40,292 nt of DNA, taken from Cytophagales bacterium. Lineage in GTDB: Bacteria; Bacteroidota; Bacteroidia; Cytophagales; MED-G16. Below, in pieces: positions 17,635-28,212 of the stretch (positions are counted from its first letter, which is position 1; each line of letters opens with the position of its first letter). The position numbers and the translations under genes are program-made. The DNA lies in contig JAPYTU010000003.1 in the NCBI GenBank assembly GCA_029940715.1, positions 1 to 40,292 of the forward strand, written 5' to 3'. The notes below the pieces were generated by a model, which was not told where the DNA came from, did no database searches, and saw only the letters and a list, made by a program, of their open reading frames with translations.

Positions 17635-19158
17635 TTAATTTAATAAACTTTTTCCTGTCATTTCAACAGGTTTTTCAATATTCATCAACTCTAAAACTGT
17701 TGGAGCTATATCTCCTAACTTACCATCTTTCAAACCATTTTTAATATTGTTCGATATCAAAATTAGGGGTACTAGGTTGGTTGTATGATAGGTATGAAGG
17801 CTTCCATCTTCATTAATCATTACCTCAGCATTACCATGATCTGCTGTAACTAATATTTGATAATTATTTTTTAATGCTTTTAAAACTATTTTTTTTAATT
17901 CCATATCTACTTTTTCACAAGCTTGTACAGTAGCTTTAAAATCTCCAGTATGACCAACCATATCAGGATTGGCAAAATTTAGACAAGCAAAATCAAAAGA
18001 TTTATTATTTATTTCTGAAATAAATTTATCACTTAAATCTTCTGCGCTCATTTGAGGTTTTAAATCATAAGTAGGAACACTAGGAGAATTACACAAAATT
18101 CTAGATTCATTCTTAAAAAGAATTTCTCTTCCACCAGAAAAGAAAAAAGTTACGTGAGCATATTTTTCTGTTTCAGCAATTCTAAGTTGTGACTTATTAT
18201 ACTTTTCAAGGACTTCACCTAAAGTATTTTTTAGATTATCCTTACGAAATAACACCTTAGCATTTTCAAGTTTATCATCATAATTTGTCATAGTTAAATA
18301 ATCAATAGTTTTTTTCTCCATTGAATAATCCAAGAAATCATCTTGACTCAAAACATATGAAAGTTGTCTCATCCTATCTGATCTATAGTTAAAAGCAAAT
18401 ACCATATCACCATTTTCAATTTTTCCTAGACAATTATTATTTTCGTCAACACAAACAACAGGCTTTATAAATTCATCTGTAATAGAATTATCATAAGATT
18501 TTTTTATAGAATCAATCAAATTTGTTGAAGATTCTCCCATTCCATTAACTACAGCATCATAAGCTAACTTTATTCTTTCCCACCTATTATCTCTGTCCAT
18601 AGAATAATACCTCCCTGAAACAGTCGCTATTTTAGTATTTGTATTTTTTATATAACCCTGTAATTTTTGAATTTCACTTACCCCCTTATTAGGACTCGCA
18701 TCCCTACCATCTGTAAAAACATGAAGAAATATATTTTTTAATTTTTTATCTTTCAAATAATCTAATATATAATACAAGTGTTTTGAATGAGAATGAACAC
18801 CACCATCTGACAAAAGACCTATCAAATGAAAATTATTACCTTTTTGAATTGCAGAATCAACAGCTTTTACAAATGTTTTATTATTTTTTATGCCCTTATC
18901 TTTTAAAGACTTATTTAATTTTATTAAATCCTGATTAACAATTCTACCCGCTCCTATGTTCATATGCCCTACTTCTGAATTACCCATTTGATTTTTAGGA
19001 AGACCTACCTCAATACCTGATGCTATTAAAGTAGAATTGGGGTATTTTTTAATCATATCATCATAGAATGGTGTATTTGCTGAATGAATAGCTGAGACAC
19101 TAGGGTTGTTACCTAATCCCCAACCATCCATTATTAATAATATAACTTTATCATTCAT
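17635..19158 (-). CDS. gpmI: 2,3-bisphosphoglycerate-independent phosphoglycerate mutase
   Basis: VILLIMDGWGLG, GNSEVGHMNIGAGR, VFTDGRDASP, TADHGNAEVM. Confidence 0.95.
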   Translation of the reverse strand: MNDKVILLIMDGWGLGNNPSVSAIHSANTPFYDDMIKKYPNSTLIASGIEVGLPKNQMGNSEVGHMNIGAGRIVNQDLIKLNKSLKDKGIKNNKTFVKAVDSAIQKGNNFHLIGLLSDGGVHSHSKHLYYILDYLKDKKLKNIFLHVFTDGRDASPNKGVSEIQKLQGYIKNTNTKIATVSGRYYSMDRDNRWERIKLAYDAVVNGMGESSTNLIDSIKKSYDNSITDEFIKPVVCVDENNNCLGKIENGDMVFAFNYRSDRMRQLSYVLSQDDFLDYSMEKKTIDYLTMTNYDDKLENAKVLFRKDNLKNTLGEVLEKYNKSQLRIAETEKYAHVTFFFSGGREILFKNESRILCNSPSVPTYDLKPQMSAEDLSDKFISEINNKSFDFACLNFANPDMVGHTGDFKATVQACEKVDMELKKIVLKALKNNYQILVTADHGNAEVMINEDGSLHTYHTTNLVPLILISNNIKNGLKDGKLGDIAPTVLELMNIEKPVEMTGKSLLN

Positions 19159-19219
19159 TTGGGCAAAAATAATTATAGAGAACTAGGTTTTTATATTATT
19201 TATTAAAAGATTTAAATAT

Positions 19220-19597
19220 ATGATTAAACTGGCTTACCTATTGACTTCTTTTTTATTTATAATAAGCACCACTTCTTTAGAGGATATAATTAATGCATTG
19301 TCCATTCAAAATGCAGAAGAAATAATAAATCAACTTGATAAAAATAGCGATATAATAATAAACGATAAAAAAATTTCAGGAAGTAAATCTGAAGTAATTA
19401 GAAGTTTGAATCAATTTTTTGACAAAAATAATTTTAACGAATTAAAAATTATTCATTCTGGCAATTCAGAAAATAATATAATTTACTTACTTGGTGAGTA
19501 CATTTCTAATGACGACCTTTACAAGGTTTTAGCATTAATTAAAAAAAATAGTAATAATCATACAATTCAAAAATTAACTATTAGTAAAAAAGAATGA
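19220..19597 (+). CDS. DUF4783-like exported protein
   Basis: Signal peptide, then ALSIQNAEEIINQLDKNSDIIINDKKISGSKSEVIRSLNQFF. Confidence 0.6.
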   Translation: MIKLAYLLTSFLFIISTTSLEDIINALSIQNAEEIINQLDKNSDIIINDKKISGSKSEVIRSLNQFFDKNNFNELKIIHSGNSENNIIYLLGEYISNDDLYKVLALIKKNSNNHTIQKLTISKKE

Positions 19598-20073
19598 TTG
19601 TAAGGACAAAAAAATTTCAAGTAAATAAAGGTGCATATATAAAAAAAGGGTTCTTAAATCTTTTAATAGAGCAATGGTGGATTAGTTTAATTTATCTAGC
19701 AATCTGTTCGATACATTATCTTTGGATTCCTTCAATTTGGTGGATAATAGGTGCTTCAATAGCACTTGTTTTGTATCTATTATTTTGGCTAATTCAATTT
19801 ATTGGCCTGACGCAATTAGAACAAGGGAAATACATGTTTGAAAGATTATCATATGAAATTTCAAGCAATCAGATATTAATGAAAATTAATACAAAACAAG
19901 GTATGCCTATAAAATGGAATACAGTTAAAAAAGTTAAAATTCAAAAAGATGGATTTCTTTTTAAATTAAACAAAGTTCAATTAATACTTTTTCCTTTTAA
20001 AGTATTTAATTCTGACAACGAAATCAGATTTGTCAAAAGCATACTGAATAGAAAAGGATATGTCTCCTACTAA
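19594..20073 (+). CDS. Membrane protein, YcxB-like C-terminus
   Basis: Two adjacent TM segments followed by a beta-rich tail; overlaps both neighbours. Confidence 0.45.
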   Translation: MIVRTKKFQVNKGAYIKKGFLNLLIEQWWISLIYLAICSIHYLWIPSIWWIIGASIALVLYLLFWLIQFIGLTQLEQGKYMFERLSYEISSNQILMKINTKQGMPIKWNTVKKVKIQKDGFLFKLNKVQLILFPFKVFNSDNEIRFVKSILNRKGYVSY

Positions 20074-20521
20074 AGATAATTTTCAAAAATCAGCTCTAAA
20101 TAAAATAATAAATTATTGTAATTATAGAGATCGTTCCATTAAAGAAATAAAAATAAAATTAGTGGATTTAAGTTATTCAATTGAAATAATTGATTCTGCA
20201 ATATCACAAGCTATAAAATTAGGAATCGTTGATAATTTTAGATTTTCAAAGTCTTTTTCAAGAGGAAAAAATCAAAAAAATCGTTGGGGAAAAATAAAAA
20301 TAGCATATGAACTAAAAAATAAAGGATTAAACAACAAAGAAATCACATTTGGCATTGAAAGTATAGAAGAAAAAACATACTATAAAGTCTTAATGAAATC
20401 TATTGAAGTCTATAAAAGAAAATCTAAAAATTTTGAAAAAAACAAACTGATAACCCACCTAATTAATAAAGGGTATGAAACATCACTTGTTATTAATACA
20501 ATAAAAAAATTAAATTTCTAA
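20060..20521 (+). CDS. recX: Regulatory protein RecX
   Basis: CNYRDRSIKEIKIKL, FRFSKSFSRGKNQKNRWGKIKIAYELKNKGL. Confidence 0.8.
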   Translation: MSPTKDNFQKSALNKIINYCNYRDRSIKEIKIKLVDLSYSIEIIDSAISQAIKLGIVDNFRFSKSFSRGKNQKNRWGKIKIAYELKNKGLNNKEITFGIESIEEKTYYKVLMKSIEVYKRKSKNFEKNKLITHLINKGYETSLVINTIKKLNF

Positions 20522-21694
20522 CTATTTAGACTTCAAATTTTTAATAAAAAGAGCAAAAGATCTGATTATTAAAATTAATATTATAATTATCAGAGAATTA
20601 TTAAATTCTTGTGGCAAGAGATCCCATAATATTAATAAAACAATTAATGATGAAGAATAATATAGCATATAATAATGTAGGGCCTTTTTAAATCTTTTAG
20701 AATGTAGAATAAATGGAATTATAAAATTTAAGGGTGATGCCCAAATAATATTATAGTTATTTGAAGAAAGATGATCTGTAAAAAACCATAAATAAATAAT
20801 TAAAAATCCTACTAATCCCGAAATAGTAAAGAGTAATAAATCAAAGTATTTATACCTTAACTCATATTTAAATTCTCTAAACGTAATAATTAATGTAATG
20901 ATTAATAAAAATAAAAAAACATTTAATGGAGAAAATAAATTTCTTGCACTCTGTGCATTACTATTATCTATTTCAATTGTATTTACAACCAATTCACTTC
21001 CATCAGAAAGTTTTGCATCAGAAAATGAATTAAATAAAAAATCGGGTAAAAACATTGATGAATAATAATCAGATTTAATATCAATTTCTGAACCTAAACA
21101 TATGTCTATACCCAAATCTCCCCACATTTGTTCATCTAAATATAGATCCATCAAATTTCTAATAGATAAAACTGAAGAGTCTTTTTGATAAATTATGTTT
21201 TGTTCCAAAATATTTTCTAAAATATCTCGAATTTTAGTAGCACAATTATTATACACATAATTGTACAAATAATATTTATTTTCATTTTTTATATTATTTT
21301 CTAAATAATAATACAGTTCATTTTTTTGAGAATTTGAAAGATTTAAAACCTGTTCTTTAATGAATCTATTTTCAATTATATAATGTCTTTCTACGGAACC
21401 ATAATCAAACTTACCAACCATGTATAACAATTTTCCATTTAAAAAATTTGTATAAAAATTTGGTTGATCAAAATCAAATAAACCATAATTATAAAAACTA
21501 TTAACCCCTAAACTATCATCTTTATGTCTTATTCCACTATGTCCAAATGCACTATATAATTCTTTTTGCATGGGTCCAATTGTAATAACAGAAAATTGAG
21601 AATTGGATGATACATTTTTTTGAGAATAAGCAAAACATACCTCTTGACATAAAATGCATAAAAAAATAAAACATAAAATAACCTTATTTCCCAT
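20522..21694 (-). CDS. DUF4105/Lnb N-terminal-domain membrane protein
   Basis: SVITIGPMQKELYSAFGHSGIRHKD, YNYGLFDFDQPNFYTNFLNGKLLYMV, YNNCATKIRD. Confidence 0.75.
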   Translation of the reverse strand: MGNKVILCFIFLCILCQEVCFAYSQKNVSSNSQFSVITIGPMQKELYSAFGHSGIRHKDDSLGVNSFYNYGLFDFDQPNFYTNFLNGKLLYMVGKFDYGSVERHYIIENRFIKEQVLNLSNSQKNELYYYLENNIKNENKYYLYNYVYNNCATKIRDILENILEQNIIYQKDSSVLSIRNLMDLYLDEQMWGDLGIDICLGSEIDIKSDYYSSMFLPDFLFNSFSDAKLSDGSELVVNTIEIDNSNAQSARNLFSPLNVFLFLLIITLIITFREFKYELRYKYFDLLLFTISGLVGFLIIYLWFFTDHLSSNNYNIIWASPLNFIIPFILHSKRFKKALHYYMLYYSSSLIVLLILWDLLPQEFNNSLIIIILILIIRSFALFIKNLKSK

Positions 21695-22361
21695 CTATTA
21701 TTAAAACAATTTCTCCTTTAATGATTCTGGTTTCAAAACTAATAAACAATTCCTCAAGAGTTCCCCTTTTATTTTCTTGATATATTTTTGTTAATTCTCG
21801 AGACACTGATGCCTTTCTGTCTTTACCAAAAAATATAATTAATTCTTTTAACGTCTTTAGAATTCTTTTTGGTGATTCATAAATAATAATGGTTCTCTTT
21901 TCATTACTTAATAATTCTAATCTTTTTTTTCTTCCTTTTTTGGTCGGTAAAAATCCTTCAAAAATAAATCTATCCGAAGAAATTCCTGAATTTACAAGAG
22001 CAGGAACAAAAGCAGTTGCCCCAGGGAGACAATCAATTTCTATATTATTTTTTATAGCTTCTCTAATAATTAAAAATCCAGGATCTGATATTGATGGAGT
22101 ACCTGCATCTGATATTAAAGATATGATTTTTCCAGATAAAACTTCATCAATATATTTTTTTACAACTTTATGTTCATTAAAAGAATGATAAGAAAACAAA
22201 GACTTTTTTATATTATACCTATCCAATAATTTTCTAGATACCCTTGTATCTTCACATAATATATAATCAGAATTTTTTAATGTTTTAATCGATCTGTAAG
22301 TAATATCTTCTAAATTTCCTATCGGAGTTGGAACAACAAATAACACAAACTTATCTTTCAT
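21684..22361 (-). CDS. rsmI: 16S rRNA (cytidine(1402)-2'-O)-methyltransferase
   Basis: VVPTPIGNLEDITYRSIKTL, CEDTRVSRKLL, LISDAGTPSISDPG, YESPKRI. Confidence 0.93.
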   Translation of the reverse strand: MKDKFVLFVVPTPIGNLEDITYRSIKTLKNSDYILCEDTRVSRKLLDRYNIKKSLFSYHSFNEHKVVKKYIDEVLSGKIISLISDAGTPSISDPGFLIIREAIKNNIEIDCLPGATAFVPALVNSGISSDRFIFEGFLPTKKGRKKRLELLSNEKRTIIIYESPKRILKTLKELIIFFGKDRKASVSRELTKIYQENKRGTLEELFISFETRIIKGEIVLIIDGK

Positions 22362-22588
22362 AGTAACTCATCAATGGCCTTTGCTAAATCATAATCTTTT
22401 TTAGACACCTTATTCCCAATATCATGAGTTGATAATTTAATTGTTACCTTATTATAAACATTAATAATTTCAGGGTGATGATCTAATTTTTCAGAAATTA
22501 AAGCAACCTTAGATAAAAATGAAAAAGCAGAAATAAAATCTTTAAAAGAGAAATGTTTAACTAATTTATTGTTTTCTTCTATCCACAT
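22358..22588 (-). CDS. phhB: 4a-hydroxytetrahydrobiopterin dehydratase
   Basis: FSFKDFISAFSFLSKVALISEKLDHHPEIINVYNKVTIKLSTHD. Confidence 0.85.
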   Translation of the reverse strand: MWIEENNKLVKHFSFKDFISAFSFLSKVALISEKLDHHPEIINVYNKVTIKLSTHDIGNKVSKKDYDLAKAIDELL

Positions 22589-22589
22589 A

Positions 22590-22847
22590 TTATAAAGAAA
22601 TTATGCTATTAATTTTAGCTGCCTCATCATAAATATAAACTATTTCATCAGCACTCTTCATAATTGAGGATAAGGTAATAGAGACATATTTGCCTTTTTT
22701 AGAAATTTTAATATTTTTTTTTGCTTCAGGAAGAAGACTAATCACATCTTCTTTAGAATCATTTGTAACTATAAATTTAAATGAATATTCACAAGGAAAA
22801 TTATACTCTTGATCAAGAGTCTTTTTAAAACTTTCAATGTTATTCAT
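22590..22847 (-). CDS. DUF493 family protein
   Basis: FPCEYSFKFIVTNDSKED...SKKGKYVSITLSSIMKSADEIVYIYDEA. Confidence 0.75.
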   Translation of the reverse strand: MNNIESFKKTLDQEYNFPCEYSFKFIVTNDSKEDVISLLPEAKKNIKISKKGKYVSITLSSIMKSADEIVYIYDEAAKINSIISL

Positions 22848-22852
22848 TTTTT

Positions 22853-24940
22853 TTAAAAGAATTTATATCTATAATCTTCAATAGAAGAAAATTCTTTTAT
22901 AGCATTATCAATTCGAAAGGGAGTTGATAATTGATTAGCTTGTAGTAGAGAACTAGAATAGTCTGAATAATTTTCAATAGAATCCGCAACAATAAAACCA
23001 TTTAAACCCATTACAATAATCCCCTCATCATTCATAAATGGTCTAGTTAATTCTCCCACTTCCATTGAAAATGCTATTCCTATAGCTTCAGGAGAATACC
23101 CAACATTAGATAAAGAATTCGTTGTAAAATCTAAAGTATTCATATTATAAATTTTTCCTTTATTGTTTAATTGTGTCAAATCAAATAAAGATTTATAATC
23201 TGATAATTTATTTGAAACGTACTCAAATTTCTTATTATTTAATATTTTTTTGGTTATAGAATTTTTAACATCATCTAAATTCTTAGTTCCTTTTTCTTTA
23301 ATATCAGATACAATTGCAATAGCATAACCATCATCCATTTCTATAACATCTGAAATTGAATGCAATGAAGCATTATCACTATATACCCAAATAATTATGG
23401 ACCTTGAATTATTTAAATCTGCTATTTTTTTATCATTTTTATTTAAATTATTAGAAGAAAGCATTTTATAATTACTCTCTTTAACATTCTTTATAAATGA
23501 TTCTTTATTGTCCACCTGTGATCTAAATAATTCTGATTCTCTATAAACAAAGTTTTTAGTATAATCACTAGGAACAAGCACTTTTACAATCGTAGAAACA
23601 TAATAAGACAGATTAGTTTTTGTATTACTCACATAAATTAAATGATAGCCAAATTCTGACTCTATAATTCTAGGAATTAGACCTGTTTTGGACCTTGAAA
23701 AAACCGCGTTTTGAAATGGGAGAACCATAGTTCCTTCAGTAAACCAACCTAAATCTCCACCATTAGAAGCAGAGCCATCCTGGCTATACATTCTTGCTGT
23801 TTCTTCAAAATTACTTCCATTTTTTAATAAATTTAAAACTCTTTGAGCTTCTTCTCTAACTTCTAACTTAGGAGTCACATCAAATTTAAAAAGTATATGT
23901 TTAGCTCTAGCACTATATTTATTTTCTTCAACTATTTCAGATAATTTATTAACAATAAAATTTCCATTTTGAAATTTAACATCAGAAACATATCCCACTT
24001 CTTTATTTTGCAATTCAACAGGAAGCTCATCTATTTTATAATTAACATACGCATTTAATTCATCTGAATTAACCACTGAAAAAGTAGAATCATCTAATAC
24101 CTCGGATAAAAAACTATTTTTAATTCTTTCCATTTCATTAAAAATATATATTGAATCATCTTTTGAAGGAGTTAATGGAAAAAAAATGTAATCAATCGAT
24201 CTAGATTCGCTTTGAATGTAATCTTCTTTATTTTTTTTCAAATAATTTTTCAGCTCAACAGTAGAAATCTCAAATAAAGAATCTTCAACTTCATAAAAAG
24301 GTATAAAAAAATATGATAAATCAATTTTATTATTTGAATTGTAGTATTCCTTTTTTGATTCTAAAACATTAACATTAACAGTTAAAGACATTAAGTTTTC
24401 ATACTTAGACCTCATGCGCATTGGTTTAAGATTTTTTTCAAATGCATACCATGCTTCTTGTTGATTCAAAGGCTGAGAACTAAGAGATTGGAGATAAGAA
24501 ATAACATTTTGAGGACTAAATACATTTGTATTGGGATCAGTAAAGGCTTGCCTTACCATAGGATGAATATTACTTCCTTGAACCATATCAACAACCTCAT
24601 TAGTTGAAACATCTATTCCAAGTTTAAAATATTCTTCTCTATAACTAATATCATCAATTAACCTTTGCCAAACCTGATCTCTAATTGATTCTATCTCAAA
24701 AGCTTCGGGTGATCTTCCATTATTTAGAGAAAAATTATAAGATAGCTCCTCAAACAATGATTGATACAACAGATAATTAACATCTTCTCCATTAATTTCA
24801 GCAATTATATTATTTTGACCATTAAATGCTTGATTATTTGGACCAAGTATATCGCCCAAAACAAAGGCAGCAATTGAAAAACCAACTACAAAGACAAGAA
24901 ATTTGCCCATTTTATTTCTAAGTGTACTTATTATTGCCAT
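22853..24940 (-). CDS. Periplasmic peptidyl-prolyl isomerase (PpiD/SurA-like)
   Basis: MAIISTLRNKMGKFLVFVVGFSIAAFVLGD anchor; parvulin core ARAKHILFKF...SQDGSASNGGDLGWFTEGTMV. Confidence 0.9.
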   Translation of the reverse strand: MAIISTLRNKMGKFLVFVVGFSIAAFVLGDILGPNNQAFNGQNNIIAEINGEDVNYLLYQSLFEELSYNFSLNNGRSPEAFEIESIRDQVWQRLIDDISYREEYFKLGIDVSTNEVVDMVQGSNIHPMVRQAFTDPNTNVFSPQNVISYLQSLSSQPLNQQEAWYAFEKNLKPMRMRSKYENLMSLTVNVNVLESKKEYYNSNNKIDLSYFFIPFYEVEDSLFEISTVELKNYLKKNKEDYIQSESRSIDYIFFPLTPSKDDSIYIFNEMERIKNSFLSEVLDDSTFSVVNSDELNAYVNYKIDELPVELQNKEVGYVSDVKFQNGNFIVNKLSEIVEENKYSARAKHILFKFDVTPKLEVREEAQRVLNLLKNGSNFEETARMYSQDGSASNGGDLGWFTEGTMVLPFQNAVFSRSKTGLIPRIIESEFGYHLIYVSNTKTNLSYYVSTIVKVLVPSDYTKNFVYRESELFRSQVDNKESFIKNVKESNYKMLSSNNLNKNDKKIADLNNSRSIIIWVYSDNASLHSISDVIEMDDGYAIAIVSDIKEKGTKNLDDVKNSITKKILNNKKFEYVSNKLSDYKSLFDLTQLNNKGKIYNMNTLDFTTNSLSNVGYSPEAIGIAFSMEVGELTRPFMNDEGIIVMGLNGFIVADSIENYSDYSSSLLQANQLSTPFRIDNAIKEFSSIEDYRYKFF

Positions 24941-24984
24941 AAAATAAATTTAGGAAGCCAAAATTAAATTTTTATATCTAATTA

Positions 24985-26244
24985 TTATACATTCTCTTTA
25001 AAAAAAACACTATCTATTCTATTATCATTCATAGATAGTATTTTGATTAAATAATTATCAAATTTTATTATTTCACCTTTCTTAGGAAGATTTTTATTAA
25101 AATCAAGAATAAATCCACCTAATGTGTCATATTCTCCAACAGGTATTTTAAAATTATATTTTGAATTTAAATATTTGATTTCTAATCTAGCACTAAAATT
25201 ATAATCATTGTTATTTACTTTATTTTCTAATAATACATCATCATCAAATTCATCTATAATTTCTCCGAAAATCTCTTCTATTATATCTTCTAAAGTTAAA
25301 ATGCCAGAAGTTCCACCATATTCATCTATTACTACTGCTATGTTAATTTGTTCAGACATAAATTTAAAAAGAATTTCACTCGCCAAATTAGTTTCATTAA
25401 TAAATGTTATTGGTCTTATAATTTCTTTAATTGTTTTTGGATTATCAAATAGTGATAAACAATGACAATACCCTATAATGTGATCTATTGAAGATTTATA
25501 AATTATAATTTTTGAAAATCCCGATTCATCAATTATATTTTTCAATTCTAAAATTGAAGCTTTCTCATCTACAGAAATACTATCAGTTCTTGGAATCATA
25601 CAATCTCTAACTTTTACAGTTTTAAGAGCCAAGGCATTATTAAAAAATTCTGTAACATTTTTAGATTGAATTTCTTTATCATTAACTACTACTCTTTTTA
25701 TATAATCATTTAAATCCGTTAACTTAAATACTACTTTTTTATCTGAATAATCTTGATTTAAAATTTTAATTATAAACCATTTAGAAAAGATCATTACAAC
25801 TTTAACCACTGGATATAGAATTAAATAAATAATCAACAAAGGGATCGAAAATGTTATTAATAATTTATCAGGATTTATTAAAAAGATACTTTTTGGAATA
25901 TATTCTGCAGTAATTAAAACAATTACTGTAGAAACTAATGTCTGAATAATTAATATTAAAATATCATTATGAATAAAACTCAACATTGGCTCTAGAAGTT
26001 GAGCCATTACCAAACCATACATAACAAGAGATAAATTATTTCCTATTAACATAGTTGCAATCAATTCAGAATTATTTCTCTTGAAAAGAGAAAATATTTT
26101 ACCAAAAACATTTTTCGATTTAGATTTAATTTCAAAATTTAATTTATTTCTAGATATATAAGCTATCTCTAAACCAGAAAAAAATGCAGAAAATAACAAA
26201 CATACAACAATGAGAACAACCTGTATTTCTATGGTATTTATCAT
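24985..26244 (-). CDS. CNNM/CorC-type protein with CBS domains (GldE/hemolysin-like)
   Basis: N-terminal DUF21 TM region, CBS pair (VRDCMIPRTDSISV), VIDEYGGTSGILTLEDIIEEIFGEI, CorC_HlyC C-terminus. Confidence 0.88.
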   Translation of the reverse strand: MINTIEIQVVLIVVCLLFSAFFSGLEIAYISRNKLNFEIKSKSKNVFGKIFSLFKRNNSELIATMLIGNNLSLVMYGLVMAQLLEPMLSFIHNDILILIIQTLVSTVIVLITAEYIPKSIFLINPDKLLITFSIPLLIIYLILYPVVKVVMIFSKWFIIKILNQDYSDKKVVFKLTDLNDYIKRVVVNDKEIQSKNVTEFFNNALALKTVKVRDCMIPRTDSISVDEKASILELKNIIDESGFSKIIIYKSSIDHIIGYCHCLSLFDNPKTIKEIIRPITFINETNLASEILFKFMSEQINIAVVIDEYGGTSGILTLEDIIEEIFGEIIDEFDDDVLLENKVNNNDYNFSARLEIKYLNSKYNFKIPVGEYDTLGGFILDFNKNLPKKGEIIKFDNYLIKILSMNDNRIDSVFFKENV

Positions 26245-26390
26245 CTATTAATTAATTTAGAGAGAAACAAAAACAGAAAAGAAATCATGAAAAATTCATA
26301 AGAATTTAAAAAATCAAATTTAATAAAAACATAAACTCCAACTAAAAAAAAGATTGTACCAACTATGAATAAAAAATATTTAATTTTCAT
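26241..26390 (-). CDS. Small 49-aa two-TM membrane protein, absent from the ORF track
   Basis: Manual minus-strand translation from 26390: MKIKYFLFIVGTIFFLVGVYVFIKFDFLNSYEFFMISFLFLFLSKLINR*. Overlaps the lptC 3' end and, through TCAT, the downstream start codon. Confidence 0.6.
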   Translation of the reverse strand: MKIKYFLFIVGTIFFLVGVYVFIKFDFLNSYEFFMISFLFLFLSKLINR

Positions 26391-26904
26391 CAATTTCAAT
26401 TGTTCCAGTAGGTATCAAAATTTTATAATTAGAAAAATCTTGATTTGATTCCATTCCTTCTCCACTATGGATTTCATTATTAGTTTTTATGGTAACAAAT
26501 TTCTGTGTTTCAAATTTTTCATCATTTGGATACCAAAATAATTCTTCAGTTCTTAATTCATCATTCGACTCTAGATTAAATAATATAACATTTCCTGATG
26601 CTATATAATAATTATCATCACTATACTTTATAACATGATTAGCTTTAAAATTTGCAATCAAAATATCAGATGATTTTGAATATATTTCCATGAATAAACC
26701 ATTGGGATAAATCTCGTCTCCATTATCTAATACTTGATAAAGATCTGAAATAAGCTTCAATCTAATTTTTGCCGAATCACTTAAAAAAGTATTGAGATTT
26801 TCAATTTCTAATATAGGACCCTCGTAATCTTCCTGAATATTTTGAAGAGACTGGGTATTACAAGCAACAAAAAAATAAAAAAAAAATATCAAATATCTTA
26901 TCAT
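26380..26904 (-). CDS. lptC: LPS export periplasmic protein LptC-like lipoprotein
   Basis: Lipobox VACN; DGLF/NGLF-type segment and IASGNVILFNLESNDELRTEELFW typical of LptC. Confidence 0.75.
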   Translation of the reverse strand: MIRYLIFFFYFFVACNTQSLQNIQEDYEGPILEIENLNTFLSDSAKIRLKLISDLYQVLDNGDEIYPNGLFMEIYSKSSDILIANFKANHVIKYSDDNYYIASGNVILFNLESNDELRTEELFWYPNDEKFETQKFVTIKTNNEIHSGEGMESNQDFSNYKILIPTGTIEIDEN

Positions 26905-26919
26905 TAATAAATAAGAAAA

Positions 26920-28212
26920 TTAATTATTTTGAGAATCATTTTTCTCTAATATTTCTCTTAAATCTTTCATTATTACTTTCATTTCTTTTTGATCTTTCAT
27001 TAATTCAACAATATAGTATTTAAGTTCAGCAATACCAGACAAATTATCACTCATTACGTTTTCACTTAATCTCTCTAATTCGCTTTTAGATGAATTATTA
27101 TCAAGTTTTGTAATTAAAGTTTCATACGTTTTGGTTATTTCATCAAGATATTCTTTATCAACATTATTCGTTGAATTATTTTTAACAACATTTGACAAAT
27201 CTCTGAACTCTTTCAATAAAGAATTATCAAAATTAGGAGAATTAGGAGAAGATTGTATAATCTCTCTTTCTTTTTCAATTAATTGCCTTGTAAGTTCTTT
27301 AATTTCACTTATTTCCTGCCTAGTAAAATCTTTCAATTCATCAAGATTTTTTGTTACTCCATCTTTGAATTGATTAAACTTATCTGTATTATCTTCTATT
27401 GTTGTATTAGCTAATAATTGGATTGAAAAATTTTTTAAATCAACCACATCCTCTTTCAATTCATCAATATAAAAGACAATACTATCTTGATTTGCAAAAG
27501 TAGGTTTATTTTCTTGTTCCTGAATTTTTATATTTGTAAACGTGACTTGTTTTAATAATTCTGTTGCAATTTCTAAATCTTTTTTTAATTTATTTATTTC
27601 ATTAGTTTTTTCATCAACCAATTCATCGTCTTGATTTAAATTATCAACAAGAAGGGTATTGGTTATTTCTTTTTCATCAATTAAAGAAGAAATTTTATTT
27701 AAAAAATCCTCACTACTTAAACTACCTTCACTTAACAATTGTGAAGAAATTTGAGCAGATAAATTGCTTAAATCACTTTGAAGTTTAGAAATATCCCTTC
27801 CAATAGAAGCCATGTCTTCCTTATAAACATTTGTATCATCCTGTAAATCAGCAATAAATTTAACATTAGAACCCAAAATGCCTCTATCTGTATTTGATGA
27901 GAAAGCTTTAGAGACAGAGCTTAGTGAAACAATTACAACAGAAAGAATAACAAAAAGAACAGTTAATTGGAATGAAAAATGAGAAAAACTTTTATATTGT
28001 ATTTTCTTATTAAAATTCCAATAAATCAAAGAGATTGTTGCAAAAAAAAGTAACCCAATTATAATAGGGAAAATATAACTTGCATAAAGGGGTATTAAAA
28101 AATCTTGAATTATAAAGGCAAGTCCACCACTAAGAGCTAAGTTTTTTGCAAATAATCTCAGAACTGGAACTTGTTCAATAAAATCAACTATATCTATGCC
28201 TCCTATCTTCAT
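26920..28212 (-). CDS. Membrane-anchored coiled-coil protein of unknown function
   Basis: N-terminal hydrophobic segments, then about 300 residues of heptad-like charged sequence. Confidence 0.55.
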   Translation of the reverse strand: MKIGGIDIVDFIEQVPVLRLFAKNLALSGGLAFIIQDFLIPLYASYIFPIIIGLLFFATISLIYWNFNKKIQYKSFSHFSFQLTVLFVILSVVIVSLSSVSKAFSSNTDRGILGSNVKFIADLQDDTNVYKEDMASIGRDISKLQSDLSNLSAQISSQLLSEGSLSSEDFLNKISSLIDEKEITNTLLVDNLNQDDELVDEKTNEINKLKKDLEIATELLKQVTFTNIKIQEQENKPTFANQDSIVFYIDELKEDVVDLKNFSIQLLANTTIEDNTDKFNQFKDGVTKNLDELKDFTRQEISEIKELTRQLIEKEREIIQSSPNSPNFDNSLLKEFRDLSNVVKNNSTNNVDKEYLDEITKTYETLITKLDNNSSKSELERLSENVMSDNLSGIAELKYYIVELMKDQKEMKVIMKDLREILEKNDSQNN

